NCBI GenBank assembly: GCA_948567375.1
Contig: OX419756.1
Location: 25,274,552 to 25,338,551 of the forward strand
Length of the DNA: 64,000 bases
Source of the DNA: Lunularia cruciata
Taxonomy: Eukaryota > Streptophyta > Marchantiopsida > Lunulariales > Lunulariaceae
Direction: 5' to 3'
The notes beneath the pieces were generated by a model. It had not been told where the DNA came from. It was given only the letters and a program-made list of their open reading frames with translations, and ran no database searches. The position numbers and the translations under genes were made by a program. This document shows, piece by piece, positions 1 to 11,799 of the stretch (the first letter of the stretch is position 1; every line of letters starts with the position of its first letter).

Positions 1-2589
1 TAATTGGAAGAAAATTCATGATGGCGGATGGCAGAAAGGGTTCTGCATTCCATATGTCACATCCTATTACATTGATGATTGGAAAGGAGCATTTAGAGTG
101 TATTAGGTTTATAGTGACACCTCTACACTATAATATCAGTTTGGGTTTGCCTTGGCTTGAATGTCATAAGGTTCAATTTGATTGGAACCGATGACAAATC
201 CAAGTACAACACCAAGGTAAGAATTTTTGATTAGGTTGTCTGGCATCTCTAAGTAAGACACCTAAGAATAGTCAGCCCCAAGATAGGAAATTGTTGGGAA
301 GGTAACCATAGGGAAAGCTTTGAAGAGAGATGAGTCCCAAGATTGGCAATTTGTTAAGAAAGCAACCATGGAGCAAGCTTTGAAAGGTGATGAGTCCTTG
401 CATGGGAAGTTTGTCAACAAAGCAACCATAGAGCAAGCTTTGGAGGAAGATAAGTCTGTTTTTGTGGTGTGGATCAAGCAGATTACCCAAGGAGAATCTA
501 AGGAGAAGTAGAAGCCTCATCAAGCAATGGTTGATCAAATAGTTCAAGAGTTTGTGGACGTGTTTCTGGATGATTTGCCAAAGGGATTACCCTCTGATTG
601 TGGTATGCCTTTCAAGATTGAGTTTTTCCTAGGGAGAACTCCAAGGAGTAGACCAATCTATTGACTCTCATCAAACAACACTTACGAAGTTGTTGGAGAA
701 GAATTTCATATGACATAGTACATCTCCTTGGAAAGTGCTAGTACTATTTGTTCCAAAGAAGGATGAAGGACTTTGTTTCTATATTGACTACTATGGGCTC
801 AATAAACAAATGATGAAGAATGTATATCTCTTGCCTCAAATTGATGACTTGCTTGATCAATTGAGCAAAGCACAACACTTCTTCAAGTTGGATCTTCACA
901 ATGGCTATTGACAAACTCCCATTCATAGGAAAGATGTGCAAAAGACTACCTTTTGTACAAGGTATGGGTGCTTTGAGTGGAGAGTTTTACCTCTTGGGCT
1001 AACTAATGCTCTAATTGTCTTCATGGATCACATGCATTGGGTGTTGGATGGACTATTGGATTGGTACATGGTGGTGTTCTTAGATGATATCTTAATCTAT
1101 AGCAAGACAAAAGTAGAACATGTGAATCACGTGTAAGAAGTCCTAAGACAACTACAACAATGGAAATTTTATTGTAAGAAGTCAAAGTGTGCCTTTTGGT
1201 AGAAGAAAGTTACCTTCTTGGGTCATAAGATCTCATCAAAGGAGATCAAGATAGAAGAGAAGAAAATCATAATCATTACTGATTGACCTACTCTAATGGA
1301 TGCTACAAAAGTATGGACATCTAATGGATTGGCCAGTTTTCATTGCTGGTTCAACATTATTATGCCCATGTGGCTGCACCATTGACTGATCTCTTGGGGA
1401 AGAACTTGAGCTTTCAATGGACCACCAAGGACAGAGAAGCATTCTAGAAGTTGAGACATATGGTGTCTTCAAGACCCATTATTCAACCCATATGATCCTC
1501 AACTACCTTGTGTGGTTGATTTTGATGCTTCTAACTCTACAATAAGAGCCATGTTGCAATAGATATTCTTGATGGATTAGATCTTGTTGCCTTTGTATCT
1601 TGCTGACTAAATACAACTGAAAGGAATTACTATACTTAAGATTGGGAACAACTAGCAATAGTGTATGCTACCTACGTATGACGGCATTATCTATTGGGGA
1701 AACAAATGATCATGCAAATTGATCATAAACTATTGTTGCAGACCTTACATTTGGAGCACATGAAGAGTCAACATCATCAATAGGAGGAACAACTCCAGTT
1801 ATTTGATATCAAACTTGAGTACAAACCTTATTGGTTCCATGTCATCTCCGATACTTTATCACACCAACCTGACTTGAAGTCTCTTCCTCTCATCATGGCC
1901 GCTATTACTACGGTGTCAATCAACTCCTAGATCCAAATTGAGTTCCAGACAGATTTGCAATAGAATCCCTTCTTTTAGATAGTACAAGGTTGTCTTGCAA
2001 CATATGACAAGGAGAACAACAACTTCTCCTTCAAAAGAGGCCTTCTATTCTATGAGAGACCCGCTTTATGTGCCAAACAAGGGTGATCTACAACTTGTGC
2101 ACCTCTAAGAAGCCCATGACTTACCAATCATTGGTCAGATAGGTATAGACAAGACCTTGCCTTCTTCCAACGTCAATGGTGGTGGCCCACCATGGCATGA
2201 GATATTTGAGAATTTGTCCGATCTTGTAAGAGTTGCCAATGCAATAAGACTAACAACTAGAAACCGAGTGGACCCCTTCAACCACTCCCCATTCCATCTG
2301 CTTGATGGGAACATGTGAGCTTGGATCTCATCACCTCCTTGCCCAAGACAGAGCAAGGTCACATGGCCATCATGGTGTTTGTGGTTAAGATTAGTAAGCA
2401 AATCTATTTGGCACCAACCTTTGATACCATAAAGGTTCCAACATTAGCACATATCTACTTCAACAATGTCTTTAAACATCATGGGATGCCATGTGTACTC
2501 ACCTCTGATTGTGATCCTTGATTCATTGGAAATTTTCGGCAAGAACTCTCTAGATAATTGACACCAAGCTTGCTTTGTCCATGGCCTAT
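1..2589 (+). pseudogene. C1 pol remnant: protease end, RT, RNase H, first half of integrase
   Basis: The end of retropepsin is readable at about 60-190 (LGLPWLECHKVQFDW). RT begins near 540 (DLPKGLPSDCGMPFKIEF). The longest clean piece, 936-1136, holds the RT core with CTRYGCFEWRVLPLGLTNA and the catalytic FLDDILIYS. RNase H follows at about 1480-1850 (VVDFDASN near 1510). The integrase zinc-binding region lies near 2100 and the catalytic core starts near 2315 (SLDLITSLPKTEQGH), reaching the second acidic region near 2510. The gene then breaks at the X1 insertion. Stops and frameshifts are frequent, many of them C-to-T type. This is a dead copy of a standard plant chromovirus pol. Confidence 0.88.
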
Positions 2590-3380
2590 TGTGACAACCC
2601 GACAAATATCACTTTTGCAGTAATCAGGTAAGTAAAGTTTGTTCACGTAGAGATACAATTCAGAATTGGTCAAATACAAAGTCAAACAATAACATGTAAT
2701 TCTTCTTGGGTTCTTCTTTAATCTCTCAAGTAGAAACTACACCCAGAAGAGAGTAACAAGCACTGACTCGCAGTCTTGTCAAAAATCACACTCCTTAATC
2801 ACAACATAGCAAATTATGTCCAAACAAATCTTGATTGTGATGATTCAAATTCTCCCGAGGACAACACTTCACTGCAAAACGACTTTACCTCGGAATTGTG
2901 TTCCACCCATCCACTGAAGACACAACTTCCTTGATTGAAATTTCTTCACATCAACTCAGCGCTGCACTCACAAATGCATGATACTACCAACACTACAATT
3001 CTTCTCAGATCTATCAAGGAATTGCTCCAATTGCACTTCACTCAGGATCAAACACACAAAGTAAAGATCAAGGCTGTGGAATCCAACATCCAACAAGCAC
3101 ACTGACTTGCACTTTGAATTTCTTCATACACTCACAAAAACACACAAAGTTGACACTTGGAATTAAGCTCAAGCGATGAGCACTAAAATCAACACTTTGC
3201 TTTATCTATCTTCAGAAATATGAATACTGAACAACATAAGACTGCAAATGCCACCTTTAGATAGTGAAGCAATTGACAGTTACTAACAACTATACCGTTC
3301 TATAACAACTCTACAAACCTACAAATCCAAAATGACAATACACCTCTTCATATCTGCCTCTTCCTATCTTGAAACTATTA
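2590..3380 (-). repeat. X1 3' terminal region, LTR-like, single copy
   Basis: About 790 bp after the ORF stop, ending (minus strand) in CGGGTTGTCACA. The matching region of X2 (about 62881-63672) has a TATA-like TTTATAGG. A TG...CA style end and a possible internal promoter suggest an LTR, but no second copy exists at the other end of X1 or X2. Confidence 0.5.
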
Positions 3381-5711
3381 CTACTCCAATTCAATGTCTA
3401 CCTTGACTTTGGCTCCCAAAACCGATGATCCTTCAATAATTTCACCATCCTCGGGTCTATTTAATCCTACTCCTAACTCTTCTATTTCTACAATCTCTTC
3501 ACTACAAACTACAATTGAGGTCTCAGGTAATCCGTCTAACTTGATATCCCCTAACCCACTCTTCTTTAAAGTTTCAAGGAACAACTCCGAAGACACCTGT
3601 ACTCCTACTTCTACAACTCTGGGTCTTCATACATCTTGTACTTCACTACAAAGTTTATCTAACTCCGCTCTAACAAGATCTAGTTTGAGACACATATTGT
3701 CTCCTACCTCCAACATCTTCCTATCTACACGTTCTTGTAGACAAATTAATAAATTATTCAACTCCGTATCCTTCACCTTTCTCTTGTGCGTCGCTTGCAC
3801 CATCACTTCAGCTCATGCAATCTTGCCTCCTTGAGTTTACCTTCAACTTTTGTGCTCAACATTGCCTTGATTTCATTGACTACTCCTTCTACTTCATTGG
3901 ATTTGCCTACGACCGCAAGCTTCTCCTTCTTCCTTTCTTCCTCCAACTCACTACAATACATCTAGAGCTTGTCTTCAAATTTGGCCTTCAATGCCTCTTT
4001 CTCCCTCCAATTCATAGAGATTTGCTCTTTTGCTACTTGCACCAATCCTCGCAACCAATCTTCTTCTCTACCACACTCCTAATCTTGCTGCCAAGCTTGA
4101 TCTTTCTCCCCTGCTCTCTTCTTGAGACTCTCTAACTCTTGCTCCATTACCGTCGTAATTGCTTTCGAGTGGATTAACTTGACTCAAGCATCTACAATTT
4201 TCCCCTTCAACACTGCAACCAATGCGGTCATCTCCTTTGCCTCATCGCGACTCTTTACTAGATCTTCTCTCATCACCTCAAAGTGGTTACTCCAAAGAAC
4301 CTCCTCAACCCAAAGTTCTTCGGCCTCCATCTCCACCCTTGTCAACTTACTTTGCAGCAACATGGTTTCTGCATTGCAGGTCCTCACTATAGCCAACTCA
4401 TCCCGTACCTTGAGATTGGCACTTACCATCTCTATCTCCTTCTATTGGAGAAACATCAACAGCAGACACACTACCTTTGACAGATAGTCCACTCCTTTGC
4501 AGTTCTTGCCATCTGCTCGGTCTTTGGGTTCCTTCCACTCTACCTTGCACCTTGCCTTGAAGTCACAATCTTTGTACTTTCAAAGTTTCTTCCTCCAAGT
4601 TTTTCTCTTCTTCCATGGTAACTTTACTGGACCGCTCTTTGGCTACAGTCATAATGTTCTTCCTCTTGGCAGTTTGGGGTTGTGCCACGACTTCCTCTCC
4701 CTTCTTCCTCTCACTGCACCATTCAAGAGTAGAGACTTTGGGACTTGGCTTTCTTGCCTTGATCATCGGCCTTTGTGTTTGTTGGACCTCCGCCTCACCT
4801 TCACTATCACTACTCAATTCTCCACTTTGTAGCGTGAACTCCTCTTCTTCTCTTGACACTTCTCCCTCCAATCCAGTTTCTCCTTCCAACTCTCCTTCTG
4901 ATTTCAGCGTGGCTTCCTTCATCTTCACCAACACCACTGTTGGGTTAAGGTTTGGTATTTTCTGAGGCTGGACTGTTGCAACACAACTCTTGGGCTTGGC
5001 TCTCTTTCTAACTCTTGGAAGGTCAACTGCTACAAATTCTCCTTCCCACTCTTCTTGTAATACTCATCTCCATCTCGCACTCTCTCCATATAATATTGAT
5101 CATCTGCATCTTCCTCCTTCCGCAAATCCGGATGAAAGTGCAAGCACATTTGATTTCTCTCATCCAAGGTCAGCAAGTTCAACCCAAAATAAAAGTGCGC
5201 AACAAAAGGCATGAAATAATGCAGTGGCATGTCCATTCTCCACCCCAAAATCATTTTCCCCACTCTCTGATGTAGACATTTTACCCAATCTACTACTTCT
5301 CTCACAAACATTTGGTGAAAGAACACCGCCTATTGCATAGTAACATAGGTGGTTTGCTTGAACATTGCCATCATTGCGCTCACTATCCCTCTCTGCTTGG
5401 GGTCTCTATAACTATCCACCTTATATCCATTCTTGGTGCGAGAGTGATTGAACGAATTCTTCACTTTGTTAGTTTCTTCTGAAGCATCACACTTCCGATA
5501 GAAAGTGGTACCTCCTATCTCTCTTGCTTCTCTTCCCAAAACCACTCTCCAATCTGCCTCCATCCATCAAGCTGGATTTCCTCTCTTCCTCTTGTGCTTC
5601 GGTCCATCCTTGCAATTGCTCGTTGCAATTTCTACCATGAAACCTGGAAAACTGAAGTTCCAGTTCTAGGCCAAGAACGTGATACAAAGTCTCATCAAGA
5701 CTTTGATCCAT
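3381..5711 (-). pseudogene. X1 long ORF remnant, gag-like N-terminal part plus acidic coiled-coil C-terminal part
   Basis: Read on the minus strand from about 5711 to a stop just after VDIELE at 3381, roughly 775 codons in several frames. The N-terminal part contains YRKCDASEETNKVKNSF, then RTKNGYKVDSYRDPKQR, then AVFFHQMFVREVVDWVKCLH, GWRMDMPLHYFMPFVAHFYF and DLRKEEDADDQYYMER. A Glu/Ser/Lys-rich segment (about 4937-4563) and a heptad-like, probably coiled-coil stretch (about 4430-3390) follow. No protease, RT or integrase is visible, so the element would be non-autonomous. X2 keeps the same start and C-terminus but lacks much of the middle. I do not recognise a named domain, and gag-like is inference. 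Confidence 0.55.
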
Positions 5712-6317
5712 GCTACTACTTCTAAATGAAAAATTGCAAGTCCCCTCACCACACTCTGCTTACTCACCTTTGGGGTCATTGTGTGTTTTCTAACCTTCTT
5801 CTTGTGGAAGATCGTTCCCAAGATCCTAGCCCACTCCTCTTCCTACGGATTTACAATTTGCATTCCTTTGGGTCAACTCTAAATAGGCACTGGGTAGCGA
5901 CTGGACATTGTTATACTTCCTTGTGCAACTTGTAATTTTATAGTCCTGCCCCAATTGGTCATTCTTCAGTTGCTTCTCCTCTCTAGTCTCCAATTTGGTG
6001 AAGTTGTTTCCTGTCACTATCAAGAACTTCTTGATCTCGAGGTCATTACTTTCTTCCCGCATACTTTCTTGATTGGCTTGACTCCAAAGAAGTATGTTAC
6101 AGGTTCTTTGGGACAGATCACGCTGCCCAATACAAAGTCTTACCTTCTTCTTCTTTGTCTTTGTCTTTGGCTTCTTGACCCGATGTCGACCTTGGGTTTA
6201 CTTCAAACCCTTGCTTCTTCTGATTTCTTCCCGGTTTAGCCCTCTTTAGGCTTTATCCGCGTACTTCTTCTTCAAATTTTCATAAAACTAACTAAAACAA
6301 AAATAGTGGGTACCAAA

Positions 6318-7110
6318 CCTATCATCCTCAAACTGATGGAAAAACTGAATATGTAAACCAAACCTTGGAGGATATGCTTTGTGCATTCGTCAATATTAAC
6401 CATACCAATGGGGATGAATATTTTGCAGTTGCGGAGTTTGCATACAATAATTCCAAATAGGTAAGCATTAGATTTTCTCCTTTCTTCCTCAATTTTGGCC
6501 AAGATCCACTTGTTCTAGATTCCCTTCTTGCTCCTCCTCCATCTCATGTTCCTCATACTTCAACTTTCTTGACCATCGTATCCCAATTCCTCCAACAAGC
6601 CAAATCTCACCTCCTTGTTGCCCAAAATTTTCAAAAAGAGTATGTAGACCACCATCATTGTGATCTCACCTTTCAAGTTGGTGATAAGGTCATGCTCTGG
6701 TCTAGTAACCTACCCCTCCCACTTGATACTTAAGTCCATAAACTGCTCCTAATTGGATAGGATCCTTTGATGTCACCCAAATCATCTCTCATGTTGCTTA
6801 TCAACTTGCCTTGCCTTGTCATATGAGAATCCACCTTGTCTTTCATGTTTCCAAGTTGAAACCCTTTGATCCTAACCCATCTTCTTTTTCCTCTTGTGTC
6901 CAACCTCTTCCTGCTCATGTCCCTATCAATGATCATGAGGAGTACAAGGTTGATTGCATCCTTGCACGTCGCCATATCCAGCAAGGCCGCCAACAACATA
7001 TGGAGTACAAGGTCCTTTGGAAAGGGTATCCCTTCATGATGCAACATAAAAACCTCTTTCTCACCTCTAGAATGCAGCCATCTAGGAGTTTGAAGCTTCA
7101 TTGGCAATGA
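6318..7110 (+). pseudogene. C1 second half of integrase and chromodomain
   Basis: The C1 integrase resumes after X1 with the third catalytic region in a changed form (QTDGKTEYVNQTLEDM). It continues through FAYNNSK and NFGQDPLVLDSLLAPP to the GDKVMLW C-terminal domain. A chromodomain follows at about 6930-7110 (DHEEYKVDCILARRHIQQ, then YKVLWKGYP), and the stop is at 7108-7110. The chromodomain places C1 among chromoviruses. In that family it reads histone marks and guides integration, which is family knowledge. Stops near 6460 and 6730 and the lost conserved Trp show decay. Confidence 0.87.
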
Positions 7111-7139
7111 GGACGTCACCCACTAGTAGTGGGGGAATA

Positions 7140-7518
7140 TGTAACAATATGGAGTTTAGCAATGAAGTTATTTAAGGCTAACAAAGTAGCAAATAGGCCA
7201 AATTTGCCTAGAATATTCTAGAAGTATCTAGGAAGCTTCTTTGGAAGCAGCCTGGCTAGCTTAGCTTGCACCCTAAGTAAGTAGCTTCTAGAAGCTTCCA
7301 ACTAGCTTAGCTTGCAAACCAAGTAGGCAACTTCTAGAAGGAAGCTTCTTGAGAAGCTTCTCAAGAGCCTTGTATGCTCCCTATAAATACCAGAGCTGAA
7401 GCTCATGCTAGGCATTTAGAGTTTATCCACATTCATGTGTTTGGAGTTTACCCACATTCAAGTGTCCTAAAGTGATCTTCCATTCTCCTATTTCTCTCCT
7501 CAATCTTAGTCTTTTGTA
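7140..7518 (+). repeat. C1 3' LTR
   Basis: Begins TGTAACAATATGGAGTTTAG after the purine-rich GTGGGGGAATA and ends near CTTTTGTA, where R0 integrase sequence starts. It matches the C2 LTRs at 16114-16540 and 39039-39450. A TATA box lies at 7382-7389. Confidence 0.87.
7211..7389 (+). promoter_or_regulatory. Heat-shock-element-like array and TATA box in C1 LTR
   Basis: Two perfect three-unit heat shock element patterns occur: GAATATTCTAGAA at 7211-7223 and TTCTAGAAGCTTC at 7286-7298. Further two-unit GAAGCTTC and TTCTAGAA sites run to about 7365. TATAAATA follows at 7382-7389. Heat shock factors bind alternating nGAAn units (known), and heat-driven transcription of this LTR is inference. The same arrangement is present in both C2 LTRs. 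Confidence 0.6.
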
Positions 7519-7832
7519 GATCAACTCATGGAATTGGGGGAGAGAAGAGTAGTTGCTATGCTTTGAATAGAGTAAGCCCAAAAGAAGCAAAAGGAAAACT
7601 ATAACAAGAGGCAATGCAAGAAGAAAGTGGATCCCTTCAAAGAAGATAATTGGGTATTGTTGTTTGATTCCATTTGATTCAAGAGGGTGTAAAAGAAGTT
7701 CGTGCTGAAGTACTTTGGACCTTTCATAGTGGAGAAGGTGTGGTGCAATTACATCTGTGATTTCAAGGAGTTGGGAGAAGACACTTTGATAGGATTAACC
7801 ATGACAAATTGAAGTTGTATCATAGAAGGTAG
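7519..7832 (+). pseudogene. R0, integrase C-terminus of an R-type element
   Basis: Matches the end of the R integrase at about 36568-36881. It retains WIRFK-type FKRV and KYFGPFIVEKVW reading pieces with stops, and ends at a TAG that aligns with the R stop. The 5' remainder lies left of C1, outside the window. Confidence 0.82.
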
Positions 7833-7880
7833 GGAGAGTTTCACTATGATGACAAAATGAAATCTTAGTCTAGAGGTAAA

Positions 7881-8568
7881 TATGACACCTATTTGTGCAT
7901 ATATGCTCTATTGTGGTATTTATTTTGGTGTTGTAAGTAGTTGAGAGATTTTTTATATAGAGTTTAACCAAACTTCTACATTAGTTATGATTAGCTCAAG
8001 TTAGTCATAGCCAAGATAAAGGTAGCTCTAATTTTAGAGTAAATAGAAAAGATGAGCATCACTATTTTGGACTTTAGTGTCTTGACTTTGTATTATTCCT
8101 AGGTGGTTGGTTTTGAGGAAAGAGTTAAGAACTCTTGGACCCATAAGCATTTTTTATTTTGATTCTTTATAGTCCAAGGATAGCCTATGTGAAGGAATCC
8201 TTGAAGTTGTTGGATCAAGATAAGAAGATCATATGCTTAGGGAATTATTCCCATGCGTTTGGATATTCATTTATGCTTTTTTTTTTTTTTTTTTTTTACC
8301 TAATAACTTGAGTTACTATGGTAATTAGTAATTTTGGTGTGTAATTATTGTATAAATATTTAAACTAGGAGTGAGGAGGTACTCATCATCCTTTCATTTG
8401 CAACTATCTTTCTTTCATTAAGTGAATAATGCCTTGAGTCTTGAATGTACCTTTGAGTTCAAGCCATGGAGGAGTGTGATGGAGTTTAGTTCTTTGTCTT
8501 CTTAGTCCATGATGTACTACTCTAATAGCCATCAAAGGTTCATCTTGAGTGAGAGATAGACTAATCCA
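7881..8568 (+). repeat. R0 3' LTR
   Basis: Aligned with the R LTR (36930-37606) over its whole length, starting TATGACACC where R has TGTAACACC and ending near GAGAGATAGACTAATCCA. It carries an uninterrupted run of about 22 T near 8278-8299 that R lacks, probably slippage. It is far more diverged than the R LTR pair, so R0 is older. Confidence 0.82.
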
Positions 8569-11346
8569 TATATCTCTAACAGGAAAACCAATCCTCCACT
8601 AACTCTGAGCCACTAACCTCCTCCTTCTTGTTCTCCTCCTTTGCAAACAAAGAAACTTTGGTATCATTTACATGGTAAGAGTGAGTATATTCCACCAACT
8701 CTCCCCAGGTACTAGCAAGCTCTTTACAAGATGGCACCAACAAAAAAATAGGTAAGATGGAGAATAGAGAGGAAGAAGGGAATGCCAAAATAAGACTTCC
8801 AAGAGAGCAAGCTTGTGCTAGCCAAGTAGACCACATAGACCATATAGTCCATATGAAATGCATATGCTATGCGGGTTGTGTGTAAGGTTGGCATGGCTGG
8901 TGGCTGATCTTCAATCTTTATCAATTTTTCATTAAATCACTCAATTCATCACTCAAATGGCTTGATAAATTTAAACTAATTTACATGGGGTTAGGGATAT
9001 TGGATCCCAATGGCAATTTTAAGTCCAATTGTATCCTAATCAATTTCCCAAATATTGTTTACAAAAGACTTGATATAGTGCATATCCAACCAACACTACT
9101 TTATGAAATTAATGGAATCCAAAAAAAAGTGAAATTTTACAAGGAAGGAAATTTTATAAGGATTTGGAGTTTCTTCCATGTTACACTCTTCCATGATTCT
9201 CTCATAAAATACCAATAGCCATTGCCATTTTTTATTTTTGATATTCGTACAATTCTTGGCTCTTTTGAATCACTCTTGCACACTCATTTTCCAAGGTGCT
9301 CTTTTCCTTCATATCCATTCACTATTTATGGCTCAATACTTATTAATACTTCCTTTCTCCTCCCCACTCACTCACTATATTTGAATATGCTTCTCACTTC
9401 TCACTCTCTCTTCTCTTCCATCCTCTCTTTCTTGCTTTCAAAAACCATCCCTTCTTGTTTTTTCTTAGCTTTCAAAAACCATCCCTTCTTGACCTGTCAC
9501 TCTCAAATATGGAAAGAATTTAAAGTCTACAAAAGCCTTCTTACAAGACCTCAATACCTTCTTCAATTCTCTTATTCAGTTCTCTTTGACCTTTGTTCTT
9601 AAATATGCACCCAAATAAAAAATAGAAGCCTTTGCTCCTAAATAAAAACATATATCAGTTCCCTTCAAGACCTTGATAGTAGTGTTTATTTTTGTAAACT
9701 TCTTGAATATCAACTCTCTAAATCCTATTCTCCCACATCTTCAATACCCAAGATTCCACAACTATTTATACTTTAACAAAATGACTCTAAATATAGCTTT
9801 TTTGAAATCTCATAATATTTCCTTTGAAATTTTTATTCCTTTAACCATTTTCATTTTTCTCAAACTAATATCCATAATTTCACCATTTGAAATAATAGCC
9901 CACATAGCCCACACATCTTGTGTATCACATACACTCTCACTCTCAAGACACTTAGCACAAACATTTGGATGTAGAATCTAAAAAAAATTGAGCTATTTGC
10001 TTTATTATAATAAATACATTAAATGGCTATAGTCTTGGATTGAATAAAACTGCTTGGATGGTGGTTGAATGCAGAACTGAATTTCTAGTCTCTTCTTGGT
10101 ATTCTCTATGAGCCTCAACTACACCTCCAAACTTTGATTCTACCTCTTCCTTAAAGTCACCATCTTCCATTACTTGTATATTTGACCAGGTGATACAAAA
10201 GTTATGTAGGTTTATAGGTAATCCATTTCAATATATATGAATTGTTTGAGTGTTCATTCAAGTGAACTCTTATTTCTCTCAAGGAGAGCAATCTTGCCTT
10301 CAAGACTCTTATGCAATACTTGCTGAGGACTTAGGTACAAGCTACACATCAATGGAAATCAACTTTCTCTTTGGAGCATGCTAATTTGAAAGATAGAATA
10401 AGATGACACATTGGCACATACCAATTTCCTCAATAAGCATTGTTGTTGGTTGAATAGAGTTCCATTTTTTCTCCTATTCAAATCACTCCAGATTGGAGAC
10501 CTCTACAATTAGACCATATCATGGCATGATCTAAGCATCCCTTATATACAAAAAATCATCACCACATAAATTCAATAAAAAGTCTCATTATATATCCCTT
10601 CTCTCAGACATGAAAAATCATAAACAAGTCATATCTAGTCTACACAAAGTAGGACTATAAGCTAAATCCAAAAGGAAATTTAACATTGAATTAAATAATT
10701 TGTAGCATCAAGTAAAATTTTACAAATCAAAAGCACCTGATACCTTTCCTCCAACCAAAATGTATTATGCTACTCTGATCATCCACACCACTTGTTTATT
10801 TATGGAATAAAACCCCTTCCTACTAAAATAAATTTCCCTATGATGGTAGGTTTTTGTGCCTAAGAGAATAATGTACTATCAACTAACTCTCTTTGTGCAT
10901 AAATAGGGATATTCTTCCTCTCTCATCACTATTGGGCTACTTCACCTCCTTCTTAAGGACAAGATAATTGCAATCATGACTTGATCAATGAATCCCATTG
11001 TCTATCCCACTCTCATATCTCAAATGTTTATCCCTCTAGCTATATACATCTTGTTCTTAGTGTGCCTAAACCTACCTAGAGCTACTGTAACTTCAAACAT
11101 GGATTTGGTTTCTCTTGGAAGAATTCTTAAAAATACTATGATCATTATAGAAACCACTAAATCTTGAAATGAGAAAAAATCCATCAAAGTAAGTTATATC
11201 AATACAACCTTAAGTAACTCATGGAAGAATTTCAAGACAAACTTTATACTTTGAGCATATTGAATTCTATGATGAAAATAGCAAGTAGTGTATATGAAGT
11301 TCCACCACCTACACAACAAATTTAATGTATAGTCTTCCTCATCACA
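8569..11346. other. AT-rich stretch without a recognisable gene
   Basis: Both strands hold only short open stretches (longest 126 codons at 9222-9602, CT-rich and Leu/Ser-rich, not protein-like). A 24-bp unit, GCTTTCAAAAACCATCCCTT with a following CTTG, is present twice near 9434-9491. Part of 8576-8863 (minus) could be decayed coding sequence (ELVEYTHSYHVNDTKVSLF), but I cannot assign it. This is probably old element debris flanking R0. Confidence 0.5.
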
Positions 11347-11528
11347 TGTAATGTTCCGAGGACAAGAGAAACCCCAAGACAAACACATGAGAAAAAACAC
11401 AAGACGGACACAAGATTTCATTCCTCAATGTTTTGATGCCTCAAAAGAGCACCTTGTCTTTATTATATAGCAAAGAGGATCCGCTCAAAAGGAGCTATGC
11501 CCTTGGATCAAATACACATGGGATTGGT
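11347..11528 (-). repeat. G3 3' LTR
   Basis: Pairs with 15069-15234. The minus strand shows the TATA-like TATATAATAAAGACAAGG and ends GGAACATTACA. Confidence 0.7.
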
Positions 11529-11799
11529 TGTGGATAGCCACACTTGATCCCCAATGCTTAACTTTATGTGCTTGTGATGTGCATTTGCATACTATTTCTA
11601 TTGATTTTGAGCTATCTATAACTTGTGCTTGGTGTTCTCCACACGATGTTGGATTCTAGAAACAAAAGTGTTGAAAATAATGACTTTTGTAGCCATTGGG
11701 CGGATCTTTACCAAACTCAAAGGTGTGAAAGGATGTTCTCTATTCATGAGAAAGAATGCTATGACATGTGTAGATGCATTCACTAAATTTTTAAAGGTA

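Larger units (their letters stand above)
2590..6317 (-). mobile_element. X1, unclassified retroelement-like insertion with a gag-like ORF and one terminal repeat
   Basis: The insertion interrupts C1 integrase exactly. The 5-bp target duplication CCTAT is at 2585-2589 and 6318-6322, and the C1 reading resumes across it when compared with C2 near 38208. The plus-strand left end is TGTGACAACCCGACAAATAT. The ORF runs on the minus strand. At the upstream end (6317) the element starts TTTGGTACCCACTATTTTTG, with no LTR copy before it. X2 (61059-63672) is a second member with the same two ends. It could be an LTR element lacking its 5' LTR, or a different class. I cannot name the family. Confidence 0.75.
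1..7518 (+). mobile_element. C1, decayed Ty3/gypsy chromovirus, 5' part outside window
   Basis: The sequence enters in the retropepsin region and runs through reverse transcriptase, RNase H, integrase and a chromodomain to a 3' LTR at 7140-7518. It is split by X1 at 2590-6317. It is closely related to C2 (16114-39450), which served as the guide for following the broken frames. Many in-frame stops and shifts make it non-functional. Its 3' LTR ends inside the integrase C-terminus of an R-type element (7519 on), so C1 inserted into that older element. Confidence 0.9.

Noticed and set aside
3394-4965. Ser/Thr/Leu-rich plus-strand open stretches (3394-3834, 3815-4135, 4122-4487, 4615-4965)
   Set aside because: They are the complement of the Glu/Lys-rich coiled-coil ORF of X1. 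The shared C-terminus with X2 supports the minus strand.
8278-8299. Poly(T) run as a retroposon tail
   Set aside because: It lies inside an LTR that aligns on both sides with R, so simple slippage explains it.
9222-9602. Possible membrane protein gene
   Set aside because: 126 residues of Leu/Ser/Phe-rich sequence from a CT-rich stretch, with no promoter, homology or conserved motif that I can see.
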